A stretch of DNA of 64,000 bases, from NCBI GenBank assembly GCA_008638375.1, contig CM018038.1, forward strand, positions 11,510,740 to 11,574,739, written 5' to 3'. Shown here piece after piece: positions 11,168-21,714 of this stretch (position 1 is its first letter; each line of letters begins with the position of its first letter). Position numbers and translations under genes: made by a program. Below the pieces are notes generated by a model that saw only the letters and a list, made by a program, of their open reading frames with translations, was not told where the DNA came from and searched no databases. The stretch comes from Nyssa sinensis. Taxonomy: Eukaryota > Streptophyta > Magnoliopsida > Cornales > Nyssaceae.

Positions 11168-13098
11168 ATGTCTGCTCTTCCTGAATCCCCAACTGTGAAT
11201 GAGGGAGTGGGAAATCCTCCTGAGATGGTTGTATCGTCTTCTGTGGAAGATGTGGGTAATCCTGCTCCCGAAGTTATTGGGGAGATGCCTGTTGATCCTC
11301 TCACTAGTCCTGGAGTTAGGATAGTTGATGCTTTTGAGGAGCCCCGAGACAGGGCTGGGGAGACCTCTGGTAGGTCTTCCCGTAGAGAAGAGGGTGAGAG
11401 TGCTGTCACTCGGAGCCTTCTGGATGAATGGAGGGTGAAATTTAAATTTCCCACGAATGTGACCTGCAGAGCCCCAGGCCCCATGGATCGTCCCTATAAT
11501 GGTGAAGCCGGGGAGATTTGTGTTTACCTTGCCTGGTTTGAAATGGGCTTGAGGCTCCCATTACCGGATTTAGTCAGGCAGTTCTTTTGTTGGTTTAAGC
11601 TCTGTCCTACCGACCTGAATCTCAATAGCTGGCGGCAACTTTTAGGGTTTGTGGTGTTGGGACACCTGAACAAGGTGGATGTGTCTCTGGACTTGATCCG
11701 TAGTAATATGGATCTAAAGTTCAAGCAGGCAGAGGGCCTTTTCTATATGTCCTTTGAGAAGGGGTTTCGACCCCTGACCTCTGTTCCTACTTCCAACAAG
11801 ACGTGGAAGAAGTGGTACTTCTTTGTTGGAGGAGGATGGGAGCATGAAGGCTTTCAGAAAGGAGAGGCCTCGTCGTTCCCTCGTGTTACGGGTCATAGGG
11901 GTGAGGCTTATTCTTTTAGACTTTCTTTTAGCCTTGTTATGCCTTCCGAACTGATAAGCTGACATGTCTTTCCTTACTTGTGTGCAGATAAGAGTGTTTG
12001 GAAGAGGCCCGACTTTACTGAAGTACTGCGGGATCAGTACCGAGCACTGCTTTCGACTCCTGACCGGGCTTATTCCGTCATTATTATTCCAGCAAACTTA
12101 ATGGCTGCCCGTAATGTAGAGCTTAAGAAGAGGTTGACGTCGAGATGGGCTGTGCCGGATGCCCCAGTGGCGGGGGAGTCTTCCTCCCGAGCTGAGCCTG
12201 ATGCCCCCCTTGAAGTAAAGAGGAGGAGGTTATTTCTGGCTCTCCTGAGCCGGCTCCTGCCGAGGCTGAAAAGGAGGCTGAACCTACCGTCCCTATTTCG
12301 GCTGCTCCTCCTGTTTCTTCTGGTCCGAGCAGGAGGGCTAGGAAGGGGAAGGCACCTGCTGCATCGTCCGAACCGTTTAATGAGCCGGACTATCAGATCG
12401 CCAAGAGGGCGTTTGATCAAATATGGGCCCATGGCCCGCATCGGTACAGAGGGGATGACCCCTCCAAGCTGATGACTGAGATGATGAATCTCCAGATGAA
12501 GGTAGCTTCTGAAGCTTTTTTTTTTTTTTTTTTTTTGACTTTTCTGCTTGTCTGTTCGTTCATTCTAACCTGTCTGTCTTGCTTTACGCAGAGTATGCAT
12601 AGCTTGGCTGCTCTGATGGTGACCCCCATGGGCCTTGAGGAGGCCGAGAAGCTGCGGGCTGAAGTGGAACAGATGAGGGTGGAGCTTGGGACAGCCCGAT
12701 CCAAAATCCAGGGCATTGAGGAGGATCTGAAGGAAGCTACCACCAACCTTACCGTGGCAGAGTCTGAGAGGGACATAAATGCTCGGAAGGTTGCGGGGCT
12801 TGAGGCGGAGTTGGTTAATCTCCGGAGTTCCTTCGATCAGAAGGTTCAGGAGGCGACCGATCATGCCCGGGCTGAGACTGAGATGATATTAAAAGATGAA
12901 GTTGACCAGATGGGTGATGAGCTGATCCTGTTTGGTTTTGAAAGCTTCCGAACTAGATTCCAGGTTCAATTCCCGGGCTTTGACGTTTCATCAATTGTTC
13001 CCCCTGAACCTGCCTCATCTCGTCCTGATCCGAATAAGACGGCTGGGGCCCGTGCCCTTAACTTAGATGAGGACGCAGGCCCTTCTGGGAAGTCTTGA
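11168..13098 (+). pseudogene. Antisense gene 1, frameshifted copy (Transposase_28-like)
   Basis: Three exons: 11168-11900, 11988-12501 and 12592-13098, with GT-AG introns of 87 and 90 bp at the same places as in element 2. Exon 1 encodes the Transposase_28-like ('putative gypsy type transposon') domain, including the motifs FEMGLRLPLPDL, LNLNSWRQLLGF and KTWKKWYFFVGGGWE. Exon 3 encodes a coiled coil. Against the intact copy, exon 2 has a net gain of 11 bases. The key lesion is a one-base loss near 12230-12240, just after the basic EVKRRR segment, which shifts the frame into a stop. Intron 2 contains an expanded T run. The reading direction is opposite to gag-pol. Its function is unknown; antisense genes of this kind are known in Tat-group elements. 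Confidence 0.85.
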
Positions 13099-13164
13099 GG
13101 CCCTATGGGTTTCTATCCCCTTTTTGTTTTTGCTATTTGATGTAATGGATGTATACTTCCGATC

Positions 13165-13170
13165 AATAAA
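13165..13170 (+). terminator. Poly(A) signal of antisense gene 1 (element 1)
   Basis: AATAAA in GATCAATAAAATT, 67 bases after the stop codon. The equivalent place in element 2 reads AATAAG. Confidence 0.6.
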
Positions 13171-13819
13171 ATTATTTTTCCTTCAAATTCTTCTTGTGTT
13201 CTTCCCTTCTGTGTAAGTATGGCTGCTCTAGGTCTTTTGCATGCTAGATCAACTGTTCAGTAGTCAATAGTTGCTTTTACGAGCTTCGATACTGGTTACT
13301 GAGTGAGAGATATAGATCAATTTTACCTACCTTATTATAATAAGACAAGAAAGTAAATATAATCTGATAGATAGAGCCTGATAGAGTGGGATTAAACCCT
13401 TGTAGATCTCTTAGGGTAGGCAGCTCTGAATCAAGAGCTTGTGAAGACAACTAGGCAGCTCTGTACTTGTTGTTATGATGCTTGGTATGCTGAGTACTTG
13501 GATCGGGATATATCCGAGCTGTTTGAGTTTTGAGATATGACCTGGCTTGTCATAAAAATAGTCAAGATTGAAAGATCTGAATTTTGAATAGGGGGTCTAT
13601 ATAATTTAGACTTTGTTTTGTTCCTCTTTCTGTTAATTCGGGCGCTTCAGTGTCGGACTGTGGTCTCTGTTTAGAGGGTTTCGTACCCTGTCCCTTGGTA
13701 TATCGAAGCGGCACATTTAATGCGCCATTTATTTATTCGACCGTCATTTAGGATTTCGAGGCCACTCTCTTTTTCACCGTTGTGACGGTTCAGTTGGGCG
13801 TCTTTTGGACTTCAAGGGT

Positions 13820-13828
13820 TTATATAAA
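13820..13828 (+). promoter_or_regulatory. TATA box of antisense gene 2 (element 1)
   Basis: TTATATAAA, about 105 bp before the ATG at 13928. The inverted motif GACGGTTCAG lies about 31 bp upstream. The same arrangement is seen in element 2. Confidence 0.55.
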
Positions 13829-13927
13829 TGGGGATGAAGGCATATGGTTGCGTTCATCTTTTTGATTTCAAATTGTCCCCTTGAGAAAGGCCTCCTATGC
13901 TGCCGGAGTTTTACCATTTGCCCGGAG

Positions 13928-14336
13928 ATGATGGGTGATTCCTTGCCTGAGTTAGGAGCGATTAAACTGTGGCCGAGAGTTAACCTTCCCCTTTTTTCAG
14001 TCTCCAAGGAAGGATTGAAGGAAATACAAGTCTTCTTGTTTCCTCTGGCCTTCGGTCGAGATTCCTCCGATTGGTGGTGTTCCTTCCTTGATTCAACCGA
14101 GGCCTGGAGCGTCGGTGATGTAGACGCAAGTGGGGTGCCTCTTCTTCTTCGTGCCTTGTCTCAATCTGGCTAGGGTGAAACAGACGGTGTGAAGAAGAAG
14201 ATTGAAGGCCTTCTGAAACCTAGAGCCCTCATCCTCCGTTGGTTGTGGGACCAGTGATAGTGATGATGAAATGGTCTGGGCGTTTCTTGATGCAGACTGG
14301 GGTTCAAGGCTCCTTCCTTTCAAATGGAGCCGGTAG
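13928..14336 (+). pseudogene. Antisense gene 2, decayed copy (unknown acidic protein)
   Basis: Begins MMGDSLPELG and matches element 2's reading frame closely (LWPRVNLPLFSVSKEGLKE, then FLFPLA and STEAW). TGG has become TAG at about 14171-14173 (GGCTAGGGT where element 2 has GGCTGGGGT). About 100 bases that form the intron of element 2, with its donor, are missing. The C-terminal exon is preserved in the other frame, with SDSDDEM, then DADWGS and LPFKWSR, ending at TAG 14334-14336. Function unknown. Confidence 0.5.
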
Positions 14337-14456
14337 CGGCAGTAATAGAAGTTTGGCTCCTGTGCCCCTTTATCATCCCAGGAGAAGAGCCGTTATGTTG
14401 CCAAGCGTAGCTTCTGTAGTGGTGTCTTTGTACTGATGTAAATCTTCTGAATTATC

Positions 14457-14462
14457 AATAAA
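14457..14462 (+). terminator. Poly(A) signal of antisense gene 2 (element 1)
   Basis: AATAAA in ATCAATAAAATTAG, about 120 bp after the C-terminal stop of antisense gene 2. The same position in element 2 also has AATAAA. Confidence 0.5.
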
Positions 14463-14760
14463 ATTAGATTTCTTCTTCTTAGATCTAATGTTTTCTGTGA
14501 ATGTGCTCTTTTGTAGCTTAAACACTTTCTTGTGCATTTCTGATTGTTCTGAGAATAAATCAAAGAAACTTAGAAAAATGCCTGAATCGAAGTACTTTAC
14601 CCCTGGTCGGAACCATAGTACTTGTTGTTTGTTTGACAGATAAACCAAATAATATAAGTATCAGATCTAAGGTGTTCCGATCTAGGAAACTTTAGTTTGT
14701 AAATGCCCGGAACTTCTGTCTGTGGATGGGCTGAATCATAGAATCTGTAGATTGAAGACG

Positions 14761-15098
14761 GACCATGCTCGGAAGGCCTGTGTATAAGAGTAATCCAGGC
14801 TCTGAAGGCTTGTGCACTTATAAATGGACCGAGTAAAAACTCGTACATTATGGACCAGGCTCTGGAGGCCTATGCATTATCAGATGGACCAAGTCATAAG
14901 ACTTGTGCATTAATAGATGGACCGAGTGAAAACTCGTACATTATGGACCAGGCTCTGGAGGCCTGTGCATTAATAGATGGACCGAGTGAAAACTCGTACA
15001 TTATGGACCAGGCTCTGGAGGCCTGTGCATTAATAAATGGACCGAGTGAAAACTCGTACATTGTGGACCAGGCTCTGGAGGCCTGTGCATTAATAGAT
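14761..15098. repeat. Hairpin tandem array of element 1
   Basis: About ten diverged units, most arranged as 60-bp dimers. Each unit has the form ATGGAC, a hairpin, then T(G/A)CATT. Three stem types occur: CGAGT-GAAA-ACTCG, CAGGC-TCTGGAG-GCCTG and AAGTC-ATAA-GACTT. The array lies between the antisense genes and the 3' end of pol. The plus strand is open across it only because of the repeat. Confidence 0.85.
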
Positions 15099-15131
15099 GA
15101 ACAGTTTATGGAAGTAAAAGAAAAGAAATCT

Positions 15132-18100
15132 TCATTGATAATACTTCCGCAAGTGTTCTACGTTCCATGGCCTAGGAACAGGTTTCCCAGTCATGTCTTC
15201 AAGCCAGTAAGTGGTAGGTCGAACGACCTTTGTTACTTTGTAGGAGCCTTCCCAGTTTGGTGACAACTTTCCCATGGTGGGATCCTTGGTGTTTTGAAAG
15301 ACTCTTCTTAAGACGAAGTCTCCGACTTGAAAGTTGACTGTCTTGAGTCCTACCTTGGATTTGTTGACCATTCTTTGCTGATAAGCTTCCATCCTGATGC
15401 TGGCTTGATCCCTTCTCTCTTCGAGCAAATCCAAGTTTTCCATCAGCTGTTAATCATTGGATTCTTACTCGAAGGCCTCAGTCCTCAGAGTTGGCATACC
15501 GATCTCAACCGGAATTACTGCTTCTGTTCCATAGGCTAGTGAGAAGGGAGTTTCAGAGGTGGGAGTTCTTCTGGTTGTTCTGTAGGCCCAAAGGACTCTA
15601 GGGAGTTCTTCTGCCCATCTTCCTTTGGCCTGTTCCAACCTCTTCTTTAACCCGTCAAGGATTGTTCGGTTGGTGACCTCTGCTTGCCCGTTTGCTTGCG
15701 GATGGCCTGGAGAGGCAAAGTGCTGCCTGATGTTGAGATTTTCGCAGAATGCCTTGAAGCCTTTACCAGTGAATTGTGTCCTATTGTCCGAAATAATTAC
15801 ACGTGGTATGCCAAACCTGCAGACAATGTTCTTCCAGGTGAAGCTTTCGACTTCCTTTTCTGTAATATGCGTTAAAGGCTCGGCTTCGGCCCATTTAGAG
15901 AAGTAGTCGATGGCCACCAAGAGGTACTTCCTGTTTGGAGGTGCTCATGGTAACGGGCCCACAATGTCCATTCCCCATTGAGCAAAGGGCCAAGGACTAG
16001 GAATCGGGATAAGCTCGTGCTGAGGCTGATGTTGGTACGGGGCAAATCTCTGGCACTTGTCGCACTTTCGAACATATTCTTTAGCCTGTTTCAACATGCC
16101 GGGCCAGTAGTAGCCCTGCGATAGAGCTCGGTGGGCTATAGTTCTGCCTCCATTATGATTCCCGTAGATTCCCTCATGTATTTCAGCCAAGACATACTGT
16201 GATTCGTCTGGGGCTAAGCATTTTAGCAGAGGTTGAGGATACGACCTTCTGTAAAGCTTGTTGTTCAGGATCAGGTACCGAGCCGCTCTGATTCGGATTC
16301 TGCTGGCTTTGTTTTTGTCCTCTGGGAGGAGACCGGACCTTAGATACTGGAGGATCGGGGTCATCCAGTTCTGGGGCTGTTCGTCAATTTGAGCAACTTG
16401 TGCTTCCTCGATGCTGGATCCTGGCTGAAAAGAGACTTTAACTGTGGAGTCTGCTTCAGATTTGAGGCGGGAGGCCATGTTAGCTAGAGCATCTGCTCTG
16501 CAATTCTGGCTTCTCTCAACTTTCTGGATGGTAAACGTCTGGAAGGAATTCTTCAAGTGGCTCACTAGTTCGGAATACCGAAGCATCCTGTCATCCTTGA
16601 TGGCAAATTCCCCCAAGACCTGGCTTACTACTAGTTGGGAGTCAGAGAAGACATCGAGGTTCTGAGCCTCGCATTCCAAGGCAAGTTTCATCCCTAAGAT
16701 CAGGGCTTCATATTCGGCTTCATTATTAGAAGCTCTGAATCCCAGGCTGACTGCTTTTTCTGATGTGAGCCCATCAGGGGACTGTAGCACCAGGCCCACC
16801 CCTGATCCTTGATCGGTTGACGATCCATCAATGTACAGCAGCCAGGTTTCCGAAGTCTCGGTGACTTGTGCTTTGTTCTGAAGTGCCGGGGTGAACTCGG
16901 CTACGAAGTCAGCTAAGGCCTGCCCTTTGATGGAGTTCCGGGGTACATATGCTATGTCGAACTCCCCTAACTCCACAGACCACTTTACCAATCTTCCCGA
17001 TACTTCAAGTTTCCTCAGTATTGACTTCAGAGGATAGGCAGTTGGGATCTCGATTGGATGGGCCTGGAAATAAGGTCGAAGCTTCCGAGCTGATAGAACC
17101 AAGGCATAGGCCAGCTTCTCTATTTCTGGGTATCTTTTCTCCGTGTCAAGTAGTGCCCTACTGACGTAGAATATAGGCCTCCGTACTCCTCTGTCCTGTC
17201 TAATCAGTGCGGAGCTGACCGCGTTCTCGGAGATTGCAAGGTACAGGAGCAGCTTTTCTCCTTGTACTGGTTTTGACAGGATCTCTGGAGAGGCTAGATA
17301 CTCCTTCAGTTCTTGAAAGGACTGCTCGCATTCTTCTGTCCATTGCAAAGTCTTGCTGCCCTTCAGAGCTTTGAAGAAAGGTAGGCAGCGATCGGTGGAC
17401 TTGGATATAAATCTGCTCAGTGCGGCAATTCTGCCGTTCAGTGCCTGAATCTCCTTTCTGGTTCTTGGTGACTTCAGTCCAATTAGGGCTTGGATCTGAG
17501 TGGGATCTGCTTCGATACCTCTTTGAGAGACGATGTATCCCAAGAATTTTCTCTTCGTAACTCCAAAGGTACATTTCAAGGGGTTGAGCTTCATTCTGTG
17601 TTGTCTGAGGATATCGAAAGTCTAGGCCAAGTGCTGGAGGTGACTGCCTTTCTGAAGGCTCTTTACCAGCATGTCGTCGATGTAAACCTCCATGGTGCTA
17701 CCGAGTAGTGGGCTGAACATCTTGTTCACCAACCGCTGATAAGTGGCTCCAGCATTCTTCAAACCGAAAGGCGTCACTCTGTAGCAGTAGAGTTCTCTTT
17801 CGGTTATGAAGGCAGTCTTCTCTTGATCTGGAGGGTACATCTGGATCTGGTTGTATCCAGAGTATGAATCCATGAAACTCATAAGTTCATGCCCTGCAGT
17901 GGCGTCAACCAGTTGGTCTATTCTCGGCAGTGGAAAGCTGTCTTTGGGGCACGCTTTGTTGAGGTCTGTATAGTCAACACAGACTCTCCACTTGCCGTTC
18001 TTCTTCTTAACAAGCACGGTGTTGGCTAGCCACTCGGGATAGAAAACTTCCCGTATCATCCTGGTGTCCAGCAGCCTCTGGACTTCTTCGTTTATAATCC

Positions 18101-18473
18101 GATGCCGATCAGGAGCAATCGGCCTTCTCTTCTGTCTGACTGGGGGGTGATCTGGATCTACCATCAGTTTGTGAGTTATTAAATTAGGATCTATTCCTTC
18201 CATGTCCCTGGTCTCCCAAGCAAAGATAGAGAGGTTGTTTTTCAGAAACTTGACTATCTTTTCCTGCTCGGTGTGTGTAAGGTCTGGGCCGATGTACAAG
18301 TAACGCCCCTCTGCTTCTGAACTGACCAGTATTTTAATGGGCTCGCCAACAGGTCTGGCTCGGCTGTCACGTCCCCTTGGGCTCAGGGGTTCTTCAACGC
18401 TGGATGGGCAATCTTCCACCTCGGGAGTGTGAGTGAAAACCGGATCTGCACAGTCCCGAGTGTACTGTAATTG
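15132..18473 (-). pseudogene. pol of element 1 (RT, RNase H, integrase), four fragments
   Basis: In a single unshifted frame from the leaky stop at 18474 to 15132. RT has LVKKKNGKWRVCVDY and the catalytic VYIDD. RNase H and a second, archaeal-like RNase H (LLYIDGSSTDQGSG, EAEYEALILG, DSQLVVSQVL) follow. Integrase has an HHCC zinc finger (CDKCQRF) and DDE core; there is no chromodomain, and the C-terminus is a GPY/F-like module. Three stops break the frame: TAG at 17622-17624 (was CAG), TGA at 15945-15947 (was CGA) and TAA at 15465-15467 (was CAA). The residue after the second catalytic Asp-Asn is Arg instead of Gly. Not functional. Confidence 0.93.
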
Positions 18474-18479
18474 CTATTT
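18465..18479 (-). promoter_or_regulatory. Leaky stop context between gag-pro and pol (element 1)
   Basis: On the coding strand the sequence reads AAA TAG CAA TTA CAG. The part TAG CAA TTA is identical to the readthrough context of tobacco mosaic virus. The same codons occur in element 2 at 45877-45891. Confidence 0.75.
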
Positions 18480-20837
18480 CGGAGCTTTCTCCTTGAGGGC
18501 AATAGCGTGACACTCTCGGGAGGTTGGCTGACACCCTCGGACCGAGTGTACGCTCTGGTTGTGGACGTACTTCAGACACTGATGAAGGGTTGAAGTAACT
18601 GCCCCTATCTGGTGTAACCAGGGTCTCCCGATGATGACGTTGTATGGAGACTTCATGTTCAACACCATGTATTCCGAGATGGTGGTCTTTTGCCCTTCAC
18701 CTTCTCCTACAGTGGTAGGAAGGTCAACTCTCCCCAGTGGGGTGCTGAGGTTGCCATCAAAAGCTGCCATCACGGCAGTGGTGGGCTTGACGTCGTCCTG
18801 GTCTATGCCCATCTGTTTAAGCGGTTCATAGAACAGAATGTTGACTGAGCTGCCAGTGTCGACCAGGACTCTTCTGGTCTCGAAGTTGGCAATTCTGAGG
18901 GTAATAACAAGGGCATCATTGTGAGGGCAGTGTACCTCTGCTAGATCTTACTCGGTGAACTGGATCTCCGGCCCTGGCTTGAGCCTCTTTTCGACGTTGA
19001 AGATCTGCAAGACGTCCGGGGCGGTTCTGGCCTCCCGAGCATATCTCTTCCTTGCCCTGTTGGACATTCCTGAAACAGAGGAGTCAGCATGGAGGACGTA
19101 GACGACGTGGTTGTTCTGCCTCTGAGGCTCGTTTCGTCCTTCCCTCTGCTCCTGCCTCTGTTCGGGCCTCTGATCTAGCCGCTGCTAAGGCTTGTCCTCT
19201 TGGGGGTTCTGTCGTCCGTCCTGCTTGACGAACTCCCGAAGACGTCCCTTCTTTATGAGCTGCTCTATCTCATATCGGAGGGTCCTGCAAGAGTTAGTTG
19301 TATGTCCATGATCTTTATGGAAATTACAATACTTACTTTGGTCCCGCAGGCTGGGATCTCCCTTGATTGGCTCTGGCCACCTCAGGTTTTCCCGATCTCT
19401 GATCTGTCGGAGTGCCTGGTTCGGAGTGGTGTTCAAAGGAGTGAAGTTGGTGAACTCCCTTGGTGTGGAATTGTACACAGCTCTGGGAGCTGTTCTCTTC
19501 TCTGGGCTCCTGGCCCTCTTTTTGTTGGAGTCTCTTCTGTGATCCTCCTTCTTGTGATCCTCCCGCTTCGGATTATCCCTCTGGGTCTGATCCTTGCCCT
19601 TCTGGGCTGAGCAGTTGGCCTCTTCCAGGTTGATATATTTTCTAGCCCGATCCATTAGTGCCGCCATATCGGCTGGAGGGCTCTTTGTCAAGGAATCTCT
19701 GAACCCACCTTGGGCAAGCCTGGCTGTAAGGGCTGCTACAAGGAATTTCGAGCTGCAATCCGTGATCTCAGTGAGTTCGGTGTTGAAGCGTGCAATGTAG
19801 GCTCGGAGGGATTCCTCCCTGGTCTGCTTTACGTTCAGCAGGAATTCTGGCCCCCTTCTAAGCCTCTTGCTGGTCATAAAGCTGTCCAAGAACTGCCTAC
19901 CGAGCTCGTAGAAGCTGGTAACGGAGTTCGGAGGGAGGTTGTGGAACCATTTCAGAGCAGTTCCCTTTAAGCTGGTGATGAACGTCCGGCACATGAAGGC
20001 ATCCGAAGCTCCGTGAAGGGCCATCGTATGCTGGTAATGAGAAAGGTGATCTCCTGGATCCCCAGATCCGTCATAGAGAGTGAACTTGGGCACCATGAAC
20101 TTTCTAGGCCTCTCTTCTGACATGATAGCGTGAGTGAACGGAGTGGCCAGTCTTCCGAGCAGCCTGGCCAGTTCGTCTTGTTCTGGAGGGTTCTGAGGTC
20201 CTCTCATGGTGACTGTCCGGTCTCTTGACTCGGCAATTTCCTCTACCCTCCGCGGGTCTTTGACTCTAACATCTTGTGAACCCTGTCTGACAGCCTCGGC
20301 TTCAAGGTAGTAGGGTTGATTACGCCCTTCGGACGGAGGAGGAATCCGAACCGGAGGGATTGGTGCTGCATGATAAGGTTCCTGCGGTGCCGGCGGTGCT
20401 CCCGAAACCCTAGGAGTTGGGGCTCGAGTAGTGCTTCCGTAATGCACGTCGGGTACGAAAGCGGATGTTCCCCAGCCAGGAACTGTTGATGGCTGTGGAT
20501 CTCGACCAGCACGAGCAACGCCTGAGGGGTGCCTAGGCAGGTTAGTTGGAGCCTGCGCATGAGGTTCAGCGTTCTCTGTAGCAACAGGAGGTTGCGTTCC
20601 TGCAACGAAGTTGATCGGCGGGCTAGGAGAACCCGTCGCTTGGTTCTGTGTAAGTGTCGCCAGTGTTCTAGTGATGGTAAGCAGCTGTTCCTGCACCAGT
20701 TCATTGTGTCGTTTTATTGCTTCGATCTCTTGTCGCATAGGATTGGCCGCTGGCCCCCTTGTGCGGGGAGCAGGCGGCTGACGTTGAGTGTTTTGCGCAT
20801 TCTGAGCATTCTGTCGTGGTCGGAGATTTGGTGCTAT
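18474..20837 (-). pseudogene. gag-protease of element 1
   Basis: Homologous over its full length to the 787-residue gag-protease of element 2. The start codon has become ATA (20835-20837), so the first in-frame ATG is 33 codons in (20738). Two stops are added: TAG at 19185-19187 (was CAG) and TAA at 18948-18950 (was CAA). The gag domain, the CHHC zinc knuckle (CNFHKDHGHTTNSC) and the protease remain recognisable. No frameshift has occurred. All lesions are C-to-T or G-to-A. Confidence 0.93.
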
Positions 20838-20896
20838 GGTTTTCCGGTGGGAAAAAAGATGAGTTTTATGAGTAGAGCACTTTGGAGATTAGTCGT

Positions 20897-20914
20897 TTCC
20901 CACAGACGGCGCCA
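20897..20914 (-). promoter_or_regulatory. Primer-binding site of element 1
   Basis: Three bases inside the 5' LTR the minus strand reads TGGCGCCGTCTGTGGGAA. From memory, the first nine bases match the 3' end of plant tRNA-Asp(GUC); the remainder does not, so the identity of the primer tRNA is tentative. The same sequence lies at 48306-48323 in element 2. Confidence 0.65.
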
Positions 20915-20917
20915 AAC

Positions 20918-21523
20918 TGATGCTACACTTTTTGACTCGCAACACGTGAGGGCTCCGTAACCTTTAGGGTTTAATTGATAAGCCGTGGCTTTCCTAAGTT
21001 GGTTAGGATTCGAAGCCATGAATATAGGGATTTGATCACCGGAGATTGCAGTTACCTTGCATAGAGATAACCGTGAGGGCTCCGTGACCTGTAGAACACT
21101 CAGAGAGATGATCAGAGGACCACCGGATTGGCTCCGGCGGTAGCCGCTCCGATGCTTAAGTAAGTAAGAGAATTGAAAGACTGTATTGAAAGCCAAAGAA
21201 TGAGCATAGAGAATAAGGTGTACCTTTAGGGTTTAATTTATAAGCCGTGACTTTCCTAAGTTGGTTAGGATTCGAAGCCATGAATATAGGGATTTGATCA
21301 CCGGAGATTGCAGTTACCTTGCATAGAGATAACCATAGAAGCCATGAATATAGGGATTTGATTACTGGAGATTGCGGCTACCTTGCATAAAGATAACCAT
21401 AGATGGTAGTTTCCTTGTTGAAGACTGCTTCCTTGTTGAAGACCGCTTCCTTATTCCCTGCTCGGCATCCGCTAAGGTGGTGACGAGTTCTGTAGTGTTG
21501 GTCTGAACCCTGTGACCTTGTTC

Positions 21524-21563
<40 letters not shown>

Positions 21564-21709
21564 TGTTCGGCCACTTTCGACCTTGTATGATGATCTGGAT
21601 GCTTGAGTTTTTCCTTATTGGCTGAATGAGAATCATGTTGGCTGAGCATAGGTCGGATTGCGGTTACACGTGTCAAGTGTTGATTGGCCTGTTCTTTTAT
21701 GGTATATCA
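20918..21709 (-). repeat. Element 1 LTR (5' LTR with respect to gag)
   Basis: 792 bp. It is 22 bp longer than the other LTR almost entirely because the TA run is longer (21526-21564). It is followed by the right target duplication ATATG (21710-21714). Confidence 0.93.
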
Positions 21710-21714
21710 ATATG

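Larger units (their letters stand above)
9987..21709 (-). mobile_element. Element 1: decayed Tat-type Ty3/gypsy retrotransposon
   Basis: A complete 11.7-kb LTR retrotransposon with polyprotein genes on the minus strand. The LTRs (9987-10756 and 20918-21709) start TGATGC and end TATATCA. The element is flanked by the 5-bp duplication ATATG at 9982-9986 and 21710-21714. The gene order gag, protease, RT, RNase H, second RNase H, integrase places it in Ty3/gypsy, and the second RNase H and antisense gene point to the Tat group. I count about 20 LTR-LTR substitutions in 770 bp, mostly transitions, plus a TA-repeat length difference, so it is older than element 2. It cannot encode its own proteins: start lost, five extra stops, and both antisense genes broken. 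Confidence 0.95.

Noticed and set aside
14850..15263. Plus-strand 137-codon frame with repeated MDQALEACALIDGPSENSY
   Set aside because: It is open only because the 60-bp tandem unit has no stop in this frame. It then runs antisense into integrase, and element 2 does not keep it.
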